Shown in pieces: positions 27,025 through 35,908 of a DNA stretch of 64,000 nt (position 1 is the first letter of the stretch; each line of letters starts with the position of its first letter). This stretch comes from Chryseobacterium mulctrae (GTDB lineage Bacteria > Bacteroidota > Bacteroidia > Flavobacteriales > Weeksellaceae). The notes under the pieces are model-generated. The model did no database searches. It was not told the DNA's origin and worked only from the letters and a program-made list of their open reading frames with translations. The stretch covers positions 4,287,001 through 4,351,000 of the forward strand of contig NZ_VAJL01000001.1 in assembly GCF_006175945.1 (NCBI RefSeq), written 5' to 3'. The translations under genes and the position numbers were made by a program.

Positions 27025-27852
27025 TTAGAAAAATTCTATGTAAATATTTTCTCCCACATTCAGTCCAAAAAGTGTTTTTGCACCATTTTTTTTACTGCCT
27101 TTATAGATGGTTAATTCAAGTTGATCGCTGTCATTAAAGATGGCTGCAGATTGCCCGTGATACTCGGTTTCTCTTTCCCAGTCTACCACCAATTCTGTAT
27201 GACTTGAATATATTTTTGAAAGACTTAAGTTCCTGAATTTGATGGTGAAACTTTCAAAACCTTTAGCTAAAGTTTCAAAAAAATCTTTATTAATATTTGA
27301 GATTATATTTCCGAAATTATCAATATACATGACTTCACCAATAATCATTTTTTCAGACTCGTTATAAACCGATTTTGGAAACAAAAGCTGTTTTACAGTT
27401 TCTATTTTTCTGCCAATTACTTCGGGCAGTCCGCCATTGGCTAAATGTACCGCAACAGGTACAAAAACATCGGTTGAAGTGAAGTTTACTATGTCATCAA
27501 ACCTGTTATTGAGGGTAATTTCGTAAATAGCTTCAGGTTTAATGTCAAAAAAGACTAAACTTAAGAGTCCGTTATCTGCTGCTAAAAAATAATGTCCGTC
27601 TGCTTTGTATAAAATATTTTTTCTTGATTTATGAAAAAAACTGTCAACAGAAAGAATGTGGATGGTTCCGCTCGGAAAATATTTATAGGCGTTTCTTACA
27701 ATATAAGACGTTTGAATTAAGTTATATGCCTGAATATCATGGGTGATATCAATAGTATTTACCTCAGAATTTAAAGACAGGATTTTTCCTTTCATAGCCG
27801 AAACTCTGTAATCTAAACTTCCGAAATCTGATGTAAGGGTAATAATTGACAT
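27025..27852 (-). CDS. SAM hydroxide adenosyltransferase (DUF62 family)
   Basis: The product has 275 residues of the family that includes fluorinase and SalL chlorinase. MSIITLTSDFG, then DIQAYNLIQTSYI, DNGLLS and GEVMYIDNFGNIISNI are the family landmarks. Nearly all members outside halogenating organisms hydrolyse S-adenosylmethionine to adenosine and methionine, so that activity is inferred. A -7 box (TAAATTTG on the minus strand, 27873-27880) gives a leader of about 15-20 bases. The gene is divergent from phoH. Confidence 0.88.
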   Translation of the reverse strand: MSIITLTSDFGSLDYRVSAMKGKILSLNSEVNTIDITHDIQAYNLIQTSYIVRNAYKYFPSGTIHILSVDSFFHKSRKNILYKADGHYFLAADNGLLSLVFFDIKPEAIYEITLNNRFDDIVNFTSTDVFVPVAVHLANGGLPEVIGRKIETVKQLLFPKSVYNESEKMIIGEVMYIDNFGNIISNINKDFFETLAKGFESFTIKFRNLSLSKIYSSHTELVVDWERETEYHGQSAAIFNDSDQLELTIYKGSKKNGAKTLFGLNVGENIYIEFF

Positions 27853-27978
27853 GAATAAAAGGGATAGAATTGCAAATTTATCTAAAATAAAAAGAAAGAA
27901 ACGGCTATTGTGGATAAGAATTTAATTTAAAATTGAAAAAAAACATTTAAATTTAAATTCTAATCTAAAAATATTTGC

Positions 27979-28935
27979 ATGTTTGAATTAACGTATGATT
28001 TAGAAGGTATTGATTCAAAAAACTTTTATGGAGTTAATAACCAATATTTCAATTTAATAAAATCAAGCTTTCCGACACTTAAAATCACGGGTCGTGATCA
28101 TTTTATCTTTGCGATGGGAAATCAGGAAGCTTTAGATATATTTAAACAAAAGCTCGACGACATTGTGTCGTTTATTTCCAAAAATAATTCTATCGGATTA
28201 AAAGATATCGAAAACTTCCTCAATCTTAAAGATGAGAATGAGAAACATTTGGTTTTTGACCAGGACATTATTGTAAAAGGTGTCAACGGAAAAATTATTA
28301 AGGCTAAGACAACCAATCTTAAAAAACTCGTTAAAGAAACCGAGAAAAAGGATATGGTTTTCGCAATTGGTCCGGCCGGAACAGGGAAGACTTATACCAG
28401 TGTTGCTTTAGCGGCGCGAGCTTTAAGAGATAAAGAGGTTAAAAGAATTGTCTTGACAAGACCTGCAGTAGAAGCCGGAGAGAGTCTTGGTTTCTTGCCG
28501 GGAGATTTGAAAGAAAAACTTGATCCTTATTTACAACCTTTGTATGATGCACTTCGCGACATGATTCCTCATGAAAAACTGGAAGGTTTTATGGAGAAAA
28601 AAGTGATTGAAGTAGCACCTTTAGCTTTTATGAGAGGACGAACTTTGGATGATGCTTTTGTGATTTTGGATGAAGCTCAAAATACAACGCATGCCCAAAT
28701 GAAAATGTTTTTAACAAGAATGGGTATGAATGCTAAATTTATTATCACTGGAGATCCTACTCAAATCGATTTACCTCCTAAACAGCATTCTGGTTTGAAA
28801 GAAGCGATGCGAATTTTGAAAGATGTGAAAGAAATTGGTTTTGTGTATTTAACAGAAGAAGACGTGGTACGTCATCCTGTGGTGAAAAAAATTATTTTGG
28901 CTTATAACGAAGAAGATAAGCGAACAAGAGAATAA
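27979..28935 (+). CDS. PhoH-like ATPase
   Basis: A 318-residue member of the PhoH/YbeZ family. The Walker A motif is GPAGTGKT at 131-138, Walker B is FVILDEAQN, and GDPTQIDLP follows as sensor. The N-terminal 110 residues include a small KH/RNA-binding-like region (TLKITGRDHFIFAMGNQEA). In other bacteria this family works with the RNase YbeY in rRNA processing; YbeY is not in the window. An ATTTGC box lies one base before the ATG, too close to act as its promoter. Confidence 0.92.
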   Translation: MFELTYDLEGIDSKNFYGVNNQYFNLIKSSFPTLKITGRDHFIFAMGNQEALDIFKQKLDDIVSFISKNNSIGLKDIENFLNLKDENEKHLVFDQDIIVKGVNGKIIKAKTTNLKKLVKETEKKDMVFAIGPAGTGKTYTSVALAARALRDKEVKRIVLTRPAVEAGESLGFLPGDLKEKLDPYLQPLYDALRDMIPHEKLEGFMEKKVIEVAPLAFMRGRTLDDAFVILDEAQNTTHAQMKMFLTRMGMNAKFIITGDPTQIDLPPKQHSGLKEAMRILKDVKEIGFVYLTEEDVVRHPVVKKIILAYNEEDKRTRE

Positions 28936-28996
28936 TGTGATTTTTCATAATTTTTCAAAAAAGGTTAAAATTATTTTGTGATTCCAGTAAAAGTGA

Positions 28997-29004
28997 TATA
29001 TTTG
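28997..29004 (+). promoter_or_regulatory. Promoter of the first outer-membrane barrel gene
   Basis: TATATTTG matches the -7 box, and TTTTG at 28974-28978 is placed 18 bases upstream as a -33 element. This is the best two-part promoter in the window. Confidence 0.6.
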
Positions 29005-29038
29005 GAATCTTAAAATATGTTAAAAAAAACTTTAAACT

Positions 29039-29716
29039 ATGAAAAAATTATTACTTATTGCAGCTATCGCTCTAATTGGAACTTCAGTAGTGAAGGCTCA
29101 AGAACTTAAATTTGGTCCAAAGGCAGGGTATTCATTATCAATGCTAAAGGCTGAAGGAGATGGAGAGTCTTATAAATTTGATTCTAAATCAACATTTTAT
29201 GTAGGAGGTTTTGTAGAGTATAAATTCAATGATAAGTTCGGGATTCAAGGGGAGGTATTGTATTCTCCAATTGGGGGAAAACAAGAAGAAAGCTACACTG
29301 AAACAATTATGGGTGTTACCGTTAATGCTACAGCAAAAACAGATTTTAAACTTGGAAGTGTACAAGTTCCAGTAAGTGCAAAATATTTTGCTACAGAAAG
29401 TTTAGCTTTTGCTTTAGGTCTTAATGTTGGCATTATTACTTCTGCAAAAACTGATTATACATTGACGGGCTCTGTAGACGGAATGGGTGGATCTGCTTCT
29501 GAATCTGAAAGTGGAAGTGAAGATATCAAGGATAATATTAATACCTTAAACTTGGCGCCTTTTGTTGGCGCTGAATATACCTTAGAAAATGGTTTATTTT
29601 TCGATGCAAGATATAACTTAGGTGTATCAAATCTTATTAAAAATCCAGAAGGAAATGAAACGTTAAAAAACAGCTTTTTCCAAATTGGTATAGGTTTCAA
29701 ATTTGGAGGAAACTAA
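29039..29716 (+). CDS. Outer membrane beta-barrel (porin family) protein
   Basis: The product has 225 residues with a signal peptide ending near VKAQ. The rest alternates hydrophobic and polar residues as in eight- to ten-strand barrels, starting with KFGPKAGYSLS and ending in the aromatic-rich strand NSFFQIGIGFKFGGN. It resembles the 'outer membrane beta-barrel' or porin family common in Bacteroidota. A Ser/Glu/Gly-rich loop (about 150-165) is probably extracellular. It is the first of three such genes in a row, each with its own terminator. Confidence 0.82.
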   Translation: MKKLLLIAAIALIGTSVVKAQELKFGPKAGYSLSMLKAEGDGESYKFDSKSTFYVGGFVEYKFNDKFGIQGEVLYSPIGGKQEESYTETIMGVTVNATAKTDFKLGSVQVPVSAKYFATESLAFALGLNVGIITSAKTDYTLTGSVDGMGGSASESESGSEDIKDNINTLNLAPFVGAEYTLENGLFFDARYNLGVSNLIKNPEGNETLKNSFFQIGIGFKFGGN

Positions 29717-29738
29717 AGAAAACTTTTTAAATTATTAT

Positions 29739-29768
29739 AAAGCAAGGCAATTATTTGTCTTGCTTTTT
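29739..29768 (+). terminator. Terminator after the first barrel gene
   Basis: AAAGCAAG and CTTGCTTT pair around a loop of about 12 bases and are followed by six T residues. Confidence 0.85.
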
Positions 29769-29842
29769 TATTGAAATATATTCCTACGGCATTGTGTTTG
29801 CTATAAAAGATCATTGAGTTAATAAACATTTAAATTTTTAAA

Positions 29843-30352
29843 ATGAAAAAATTACTATTACTAGGTGCATTTGCATTATTTGGTGGGACTTTACAAGCTC
29901 AGGAGGGTTTTAAACTGGGAGCTCATGTTGGCGCACCTGTAGGTGATGCTGCAGATTTTGCTTCGGTTACATTAGGCGTTGATGCTGCATATATGTGGAA
30001 TATTACCAAAGGTTTAGATGTAGGTGTTACTACAGGATATTCTCATTTTTTCGGAAAAGATCGTTGGGAAGATTTCGGATTTATTCCTTTAGCAGCTTCA
30101 GGAAAATATAAATTTAATGGGCTACCTCTTTTTGTAGGTCTTGACTTAGGAGGTGCAATTTCTACTAAAGATGGTATTGATAGTGGTTTGTATGTATATC
30201 CGAAAGTAGGATTTCAATTACCTAAAGCAGAACTGTATTTAGGGTATCAAAACATTGGAAGCGAAAGAGGAGATTGGGACAGAGATAGAGACAGAAGAAT
30301 TGATTCTAATTTTGGTGCTATCAATTTGGGCGTGAACTTCTTTTTAAAGTAA
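29843..30352 (+). CDS. Small outer membrane beta-barrel protein
   Basis: The product has 169 residues: signal peptide to about residue 19 (GTLQAQ), then a barrel-like alternation beginning with KLGAHVGAPVGDA and ending NLGVNFFLK. A charged loop rich in Arg and Asp (WDRDRDRRIDSN) precedes the last strand. It is shorter than the neighbours and would form about eight strands. No function can be assigned beyond an outer-membrane barrel. Confidence 0.72.
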   Translation: MKKLLLLGAFALFGGTLQAQEGFKLGAHVGAPVGDAADFASVTLGVDAAYMWNITKGLDVGVTTGYSHFFGKDRWEDFGFIPLAASGKYKFNGLPLFVGLDLGGAISTKDGIDSGLYVYPKVGFQLPKAELYLGYQNIGSERGDWDRDRDRRIDSNFGAINLGVNFFLK

Positions 30353-30378
30353 AATATTTATATAATACCATATTTTAT

Positions 30379-30405
30379 ACTCCAGTTGAAAAATTGGAGT
30401 TTTTT
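30379..30405 (+). terminator. Terminator after the small barrel gene
   Basis: ACTCCA and TGGAGT pair around GTTGAAAAAT, followed by seven T residues. Confidence 0.8.
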
Positions 30406-30527
30406 TATGAATATTTTTAAATTAAATTTAATTATTTCTCGAGAGTGCGATTTTAATTCGAAAAAAATGAGTATTACTGGGTGATATTAATCATGTTAAC
30501 AAATTTTAGTATTAAATAAGGTCATTA

Positions 30528-30535
30528 TACATTTG
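30528..30535 (+). promoter_or_regulatory. -7 promoter box of the third barrel gene
   Basis: TACATTTG matches TAnnTTTG, 28 bases before the ATG at 30564. Confidence 0.5.
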
Positions 30536-30563
30536 CACTCAAGAAAGTATAAAATTATTCAAA

Positions 30564-31220
30564 ATGAAAAAATTATTAATTGCAAGTGCTGTTGCACTTT
30601 TCGGGTTATCAAACGCTCAGATTGCTAAAGGAACAGTATATTTATCAGGATCTGTTGGTTATTCTCAAGAAGAAACTAACAACGGAAATTCTAAAGTTGA
30701 AAACTTTAACGTACTTCCTACAGCTGGATTTTTCGTAGCACCAAACTTAGCAGTAGGTTTAGGAGTTGGTTTCCAAACTCAAAAGGATACTAATATTTCA
30801 ACTACTACTACAGCTTTATCAACTACAGTAAACACTTTAGAAGAGAAATATCCTGCATTTGTTGTAGCTCCTTTTGTAAGAAAATACTGGACTTTATCTG
30901 ATAAATTGTATTTCTTCGGTCAGTTAGCTGTACCAATGCAGTTCGGAAAAGTTGAAGTTGAAAATTCTTCTGTAACTACTATTGGAAATACTACCTCTAC
31001 TTCTTCTATTTCTTCAGAAGCTAAGTATACTTCTGTTGGTGTAACTGTAAAACCAGGTCTAGATTATTTCTTAAACAAAAACTGGACTATCGAAGCTACA
31101 ATCGGAGAATTTGGTTACAATAACTTCAAACCAAAAGAAGGTGATGCTACAAACAACTATAGCTTCGGTTTAAACCTTGCTAATGTTGGTATCGGTGTTA
31201 AATATGTATTTGCTAAGTAA
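30564..31220 (+). CDS. Outer membrane beta-barrel protein
   Basis: The product has 218 residues with a signal peptide (cleavage near LSNAQ). Barrel strands run from GTVYLSGSVGYSQ to the terminal NVGIGVKYVFAK. The central part has Ser/Thr-rich loops. The codon style (TTC, AAC, ACT in long runs) resembles that of the ribosomal and ATP synthase genes nearby and suggests high expression. It probably shares ancestry with the gene at 29039, but similarity by eye is limited to the signal peptide and general pattern. Confidence 0.78.
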   Translation: MKKLLIASAVALFGLSNAQIAKGTVYLSGSVGYSQEETNNGNSKVENFNVLPTAGFFVAPNLAVGLGVGFQTQKDTNISTTTTALSTTVNTLEEKYPAFVVAPFVRKYWTLSDKLYFFGQLAVPMQFGKVEVENSSVTTIGNTTSTSSISSEAKYTSVGVTVKPGLDYFLNKNWTIEATIGEFGYNNFKPKEGDATNNYSFGLNLANVGIGVKYVFAK

Positions 31221-31246
31221 TTAGTAAATCATTAAATTGATATAAG

Positions 31247-31274
31247 ACCTGAGATTTTTTCTCAGGTTTTTTTA
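31247..31274 (+). terminator. Terminator after the third barrel gene
   Basis: ACCTGAG (31247-31253) pairs with CTCAGGT (31261-31267) and is followed by a T run. The next 140 bases up to the convergent ffh terminator hold no visible gene. Confidence 0.85.
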
Positions 31275-31416
31275 TGTTCTAAAAAACTTACTTTAGATAT
31301 TATTAAAGTCTTTTTATGTGAAGTCTTAAGTCAAGTCCATTCATTTATTTTGATGAAATTTATATAGTTAAAATCATACCAATTAGTTTAAGCTAAGTTT
31401 TTTTATAAACACAAAA

Positions 31417-31443
31417 AACTCTCAGAAAAAATTCTGAGAGTTT
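31417..31443 (-). terminator. Terminator of ffh
   Basis: AAACTCTCAGAA pairs perfectly with TTCTGAGAGTTT around a four-base loop, and the minus strand continues into T residues. Confidence 0.9.
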
Positions 31444-31466
31444 GTATATTTTAAAAAATCTATCGA

Positions 31467-32828
31467 TTATTTTCCAAACATTCCGCCCATTCCCGGCATA
31501 TTTGGCATCTTGCTCATCATCTGCATCATTTGTTTTCCTTGAGGACCCTGCATCATCTTCATCATTTTTCCCATTTGGTCAAACTGTTTCATCAAAGCAT
31601 TTACGTCTTCAATTTTTCTTCCTGCACCTTTAGCAATTCTGTTTTTTCTCTGAGTATTGATAATAGAAGGTCTTCTTCTTTCATCCGGAGTCATAGAATG
31701 AATAATCGCTTCGATATGTTTGAATGCATCGTCACTGATTTCAACGTCTTTAATGGCTTTTCCAACTCCCGGAATCATTCCCATCAAGTCTTTCATATTA
31801 CCCATTTTTTTGATCTGATTGATTTGCTTTAAGAAATCATCAAAACCAAATTCGTTTTTAGCGATTTTTTTGTGAAGTTTTTTTGCTTCCTCTTCATCAA
31901 ACTGTTCCTGAGCTCTTTCCACTAAGGAAACAACATCTCCCATTCCTAAGATTCTGTCTGCCATCCTTTCTGGGTAGAAAAGATCTAAAGCTTCCATTTT
32001 CTCACCTGTAGAAATGAATTTGATTGGCTTTTCAACTACAGAACGAATCGTTAAAGCAGCTCCACCACGAGTATCACCGTCTAATTTCGTTAAAACAACT
32101 CCGTCAAAATTCAAAGTATCGTTGAAGGCTTTTGCAGTATTCACCGCATCCTGACCTGTCATTGAATCTACTACGAAAAGCGTTTCGTTGGGTTGAATCG
32201 TAGAATGAACGGTTTTGATTTCCTTCATCATCTGCTCATCAATTGCAAGACGACCTGCTGTATCGACGATTACAACATCATGACCATTAGATTTAGCAAA
32301 AATAATAGCATTCTGAGCAATACTTGCAGGATCTACAGAGCCTTCTTCTGTGAAAACAGGAACACCAATCTGTCCACCAAGAACTTTCAACTGATCAATT
32401 GCAGCAGGACGATAAACGTCACACGCAACCAATAAAGGCTTTTTGGTTCTTTTAGTTTTTAAATAATTAGCAAGCTTCCCGGAAAAAGTAGTTTTACCCG
32501 AACCTTGAAGACCTGCAATTAAAATTACAGACGGTTTCCCTGAAAGATTGATTCCTTCCTGAGAACCTCCCATCAAATCTACCAACTCGTCGTGAACAAT
32601 TTTCGTCATCAATTGTCCCGGAGTAAGCGAAGTCAAAACGTTTTGTCCTAAAGCTTTATCCTGAACTCTTTTGGTAAGATCTTTAGCAACTTTATAGTTA
32701 ACATCGGCATCTACCAATGCTCTACGAATTTCTTTTACGGTCTCCGCAACGTTAATCTCGGTGATTTTTCCACGTCCGGAAATATTATGAAGGGCTTTGT
32801 CTAATTTATCCTGTAAACTATTAAACAT
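31467..32828 (-). CDS. ffh: Signal recognition particle protein Ffh
   Basis: The 453-residue GTPase of the SRP brings ribosomes with membrane-protein nascent chains to FtsY. Order: N domain; G domain with GLQGSGKTT, DVYRPAAIDQL, DTAGRL and TKLDGDTRGG; then the Met-rich M domain that binds signal peptides and 4.5S RNA, ending in MSKMPNMPGMGGMFGK. The 4.5S RNA gene is not seen nearby. A -7 box (TATTTTTG on the minus strand, 32851-32858) sits 22 bases upstream. Confidence 0.97.
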   Translation of the reverse strand: MFNSLQDKLDKALHNISGRGKITEINVAETVKEIRRALVDADVNYKVAKDLTKRVQDKALGQNVLTSLTPGQLMTKIVHDELVDLMGGSQEGINLSGKPSVILIAGLQGSGKTTFSGKLANYLKTKRTKKPLLVACDVYRPAAIDQLKVLGGQIGVPVFTEEGSVDPASIAQNAIIFAKSNGHDVVIVDTAGRLAIDEQMMKEIKTVHSTIQPNETLFVVDSMTGQDAVNTAKAFNDTLNFDGVVLTKLDGDTRGGAALTIRSVVEKPIKFISTGEKMEALDLFYPERMADRILGMGDVVSLVERAQEQFDEEEAKKLHKKIAKNEFGFDDFLKQINQIKKMGNMKDLMGMIPGVGKAIKDVEISDDAFKHIEAIIHSMTPDERRRPSIINTQRKNRIAKGAGRKIEDVNALMKQFDQMGKMMKMMQGPQGKQMMQMMSKMPNMPGMGGMFGK

Positions 32829-32966
32829 ATTAATTGTAAATTATAGTGTGCAAAAATAGGGAATTTCATTCAGCTATAAAAGCGGTATTGAATGTTTTTG
32901 GTTAGCAATGTTTTAGACTGAATTTTTTTAGACGCTATTTTTTTGCTAAAATGTTTCTTTTATTAC

Positions 32967-33800
32967 CTAATTTGTTACTAAAAGATTTCTCGCTGCTTTT
33001 TCACTGCATTTTTGATATTTTGAATATGCTTTTGCGGCTCTCGTCCTGATTTGCTCATTAGTTTCATTCAATAAATATCCTGAAATAGCATCATGTAAAG
33101 TGTATGCTTCGGGACTCATCAAACCGGTTGTCCAAACCAAAGGGTTTACATTAGCTTTTGCTAAATGTGGTGCGAAATAATCTTTGCTGTAGCACGCCAA
33201 AATAATGACATCACGTTTTTCTTTGTCGGTATTTTCGAAAGTTTCATTTAATTGAAAATCCATCAAACCGTCGTGACCAACATAAGCTAATAATTTTGAA
33301 TTTCCACCAATTCCTATTGTTGTTTTACCAATTTTCAAAGTATCTTTAGTTTTTCCTGAACTGCTGTTTAGAAAATCGATAGTAGATTCTTTAATGAATT
33401 TTCCGTCATAGGCGTCGGCGACCAAATAATAATTTTTTGTAATGTGCTTAAAGATAATTCTTTCAATTTTTTCAGAGTTTAATTTTCTGCTTTCTAAAAA
33501 TTTCCATTCTTTACTCTTTTTAAAATAAGAACGTACACCAAAAGCGCAACCCCAGTACAAATTGTTCCCAGGGTCTTGCCCGTTTCCAATTTTTTCGGGA
33601 ACAGGAACGATTCCCTGATATTTATTATCACATAAGGCAACAAAAATATGGATGGTTTTTGTATCAGATTCAAAATGAAGATTCTTCTTTTCTTCAGATT
33701 TGTTTTTTAAAGATGGTGTTTTCTTTGACTCTTTATCATGATTGCAAGCCAGAATTAATAAACTCAAAAATAACAGAGGAAAGTGGAGCAGTTTCATCAT
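32967..33800 (-). CDS. Lipoprotein resembling a clan CD cysteine peptidase
   Basis: I do not recognise a named family. The 277-residue product starts with a lipoprotein signal (LILAC, Cys19) and a charged linker. The rest shows alternating strands and helices: IHIFVALCDN, YYLVADAYDG, LLAYVGHDGLMDF and DVIILACYSKDYF, then LVWTTGLMSP. A hydrophobic strand ending in His176-Asp-Gly and a second ending in Ala-Cys203, 27 residues later, is the arrangement of caspase/gingipain/legumain-type enzymes. Peptidase activity is inferred only. It starts 41 bp after the gene at 33842-35671 and is probably co-transcribed with it. A second ATG follows the first. Confidence 0.6.
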   Translation of the reverse strand: MMKLLHFPLLFLSLLILACNHDKESKKTPSLKNKSEEKKNLHFESDTKTIHIFVALCDNKYQGIVPVPEKIGNGQDPGNNLYWGCAFGVRSYFKKSKEWKFLESRKLNSEKIERIIFKHITKNYYLVADAYDGKFIKESTIDFLNSSSGKTKDTLKIGKTTIGIGGNSKLLAYVGHDGLMDFQLNETFENTDKEKRDVIILACYSKDYFAPHLAKANVNPLVWTTGLMSPEAYTLHDAISGYLLNETNEQIRTRAAKAYSKYQKCSEKAARNLLVTN

Positions 33801-33841
33801 TTTGTATTGAAATTAATTTATTTAATATTCATTTTTTAAAA

Positions 33842-35671
33842 TTAATAATAAATTTCATTTTTCACATTCGGGAATTTAAAAGTAGAATTGCCGGGAATTA
33901 CTGAGTCCATTTTCGGAGGTGTTATTTTTTTATTTAATTTTTGAGATTGTACAACTTTCTTTTCTCCATTTTCGCAATTTTCAACAGTTTTCTGATAAGT
34001 AGCATCGCCTGTACTGATGTTGTAATCAAATTTTAGCCAATAATCACACGGCGCCCCAAAACTTGCCGATGCACCAATGAGATACCAATCACCATTCTGA
34101 AAACGATAGCGATGCGTATATTCCCATTTATCTCTGCTTCCTCCAAAATGATTGATGACAATGCTTTTCTTGGCAATAGAAATTCCGTTAAAAGGATTTC
34201 CCATCATTCCTCCACTTTGTGAAGAAAGTAGAGGAGAAGAGGTTTGGTGAGTGATTTTCCACTTTTCATTTTGTTTTTTATAAATAGCAAGTATTTGTTC
34301 AGCATCTTCACGATCTGTGTTTGGCATTTCGTAAACTGCAACAGCTTCTTCGTTTTCATCTTCATCTAAATTTCCGTAGGCAATTTCTTTTAGTTCCCAG
34401 TATTTTGGAGTGAAGTTTTTAATATCATCAGATTCTTTTACCGTGATTTCTGCATCATAAGAATTGGCTTCAATAGCACGTTTTTTTTCATTCAAATAAG
34501 AGTCATTTTCTTTGGCAATTTTTGGGATGTTTTTTCTTATTTCATTAATGATTTCTGGTACTTGAGGAAGTTCATCATTCTTTTGTTGACTGTCTTTTGT
34601 GTAGTATTCAATTTCTCGAGTTTCAACAGTCGTCAGTTTTTTCTTTCCAATAATCCCATTATTTGCTTCGCTGTAAAATCTTTTTTTAACGATCCAATTT
34701 CCTTCTTTGTCGTATTGATATTCGAATTCTTCGATACTGCCAATTGAGCCATCGTAATATTTGGTCTGGTCAAAAGTAATATTACCATATTGATCAAATT
34801 TTTTATAATTTTTTGAGCTAATCTCTGTTCCTAAAAGATGATAACGAGATTCTATAGCTTCTGTATAATCATCATTATAAGTGAATTCTGTTTTGTTTTC
34901 TAATCCTTTTTGATTGTACCAAATTTCTGAGATGAGGTGTCCTTTTTTATCATATTTAAAATAAACTTTTCTGCCTTCTACAACATAATCTTCAATTTCA
35001 TCAAGTTTATAAATACCATTCAATAAAGATAATTTCTGAACTTTAGATTGGTAAAGCGGACTGATTTTGATTAAATTTTTCTGATTGAAAATATAGGTTT
35101 TATCGGGATCTGAAAGACTATCTGAACCAATTTGAGAAACCGTTATTTTTTTCTGGCTTGCAGAATCTTCTACTTTATATTTTGTGTAATTGTTTAAAGA
35201 TATTTTGGCTTCATTTTTTTCTAAATTGATTTCTTCAGAAATGATTTGGTTTTTATCATAAAAAAACCAACTTGAATATTGTGATTTTCCGTATTCTCTA
35301 TCGTACTGACTTTCTTTTAAGACTAAATTTCCAGAAGATTCATTATAATAATATTTTGAAGTTGAAACACCGCTTCCTGAAATTTCTTTTCGAAAACTTC
35401 TTCTGCCATCTTTTCTATAAATAGTATGATTTATTAAATGCAAAGTTTTTCCTTCAAATACTTTGTCGTCTTTTGATTTTTTTTGGTTGCTGTCGGAAGT
35501 GTAGCTTTTTACAGAAAATACATTTCCTTTTAATACATTTCTATCTTCAGAAGGTTCTGAAAATGCTCCGATGTCGAGGTTTTCATTAATTTGCTTACTG
35601 GGAATATTTTGTTGAGAGCACATTGTAGTACTTACTAAAAATAAAGCTAACTGTAAAAATATTTTCATCAC
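33842..35671 (-). CDS. Secreted protein with YD/RHS-like repeats
   Basis: The product has 609 residues with a signal peptide ending near TTMCSQ; the Cys there may also allow lipidation. Residues about 100-340 contain RHS/YD-like units (YDKKGHLISEIWYNQKG, FDQYGNITFDQTKYYDG, YDKEGNWIVKKRFY). The C-terminal part has an acidic LDEDENEEAVAVYE segment reminiscent of FG-GAP/VCBS calcium loops, followed by a beta-rich YLIGASASFGAPCDYW region. No enzyme signature is visible. It precedes the clan CD-like lipoprotein gene. Function unknown; extracellular or envelope location is likely. Confidence 0.6.
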   Translation of the reverse strand: MMKIFLQLALFLVSTTMCSQQNIPSKQINENLDIGAFSEPSEDRNVLKGNVFSVKSYTSDSNQKKSKDDKVFEGKTLHLINHTIYRKDGRRSFRKEISGSGVSTSKYYYNESSGNLVLKESQYDREYGKSQYSSWFFYDKNQIISEEINLEKNEAKISLNNYTKYKVEDSASQKKITVSQIGSDSLSDPDKTYIFNQKNLIKISPLYQSKVQKLSLLNGIYKLDEIEDYVVEGRKVYFKYDKKGHLISEIWYNQKGLENKTEFTYNDDYTEAIESRYHLLGTEISSKNYKKFDQYGNITFDQTKYYDGSIGSIEEFEYQYDKEGNWIVKKRFYSEANNGIIGKKKLTTVETREIEYYTKDSQQKNDELPQVPEIINEIRKNIPKIAKENDSYLNEKKRAIEANSYDAEITVKESDDIKNFTPKYWELKEIAYGNLDEDENEEAVAVYEMPNTDREDAEQILAIYKKQNEKWKITHQTSSPLLSSQSGGMMGNPFNGISIAKKSIVINHFGGSRDKWEYTHRYRFQNGDWYLIGASASFGAPCDYWLKFDYNISTGDATYQKTVENCENGEKKVVQSQKLNKKITPPKMDSVIPGNSTFKFPNVKNEIYY

Positions 35672-35693
35672 GATAGAATAGGGGTTTTTCTCT

Positions 35694-35701
35694 CAAAGAT
35701 A
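35694..35701 (-). promoter_or_regulatory. -7 promoter box of the YD-repeat gene
   Basis: The minus strand reads TATCTTTG, 22 bases before the start at 35671. The remaining divergent gap to 35894 is AT-rich and shows no other feature. Confidence 0.5.
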
Positions 35702-35894
35702 AAGCAAATCTCAGTCAATTTTAAATTTTAATTTATTGATGAGTTTTTTATAATTATCAAGAGAAATGATTAAAACGCGTAGTTAATAATGAATTTTTAT
35801 GACTTATTCTTTTGTATCATTAAAATAAAATTCAACGATCAACAATCTGCGAAATGTCATTTTATATTGTTTAAATGATATTGATAAATTTTGG

Positions 35895-35902
35895 TAGTTT
35901 TG
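35895..35902 (+). promoter_or_regulatory. -7 promoter box just before the gene ahead of atpB
   Basis: TAGTTTTG matches TAnnTTTG and ends six bases before the ATG at 35909; the message would begin at or next to the start codon. Confidence 0.6.
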
Positions 35903-35908
35903 CAACCA

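Noticed and set aside
27025..27852. A halogenase role for the SAM hydroxide adenosyltransferase
   Set aside because: The family resemblance to fluorinase and chlorinase is real, but no halogenation gene context is present and most relatives use water.
27971..27981. A leaderless promoter for phoH (ATATTTGC next to ATG)
   Set aside because: The TTTG ends one base before the ATG, leaving no room for a transcription start before the codon, and the TA pair of the box is missing.
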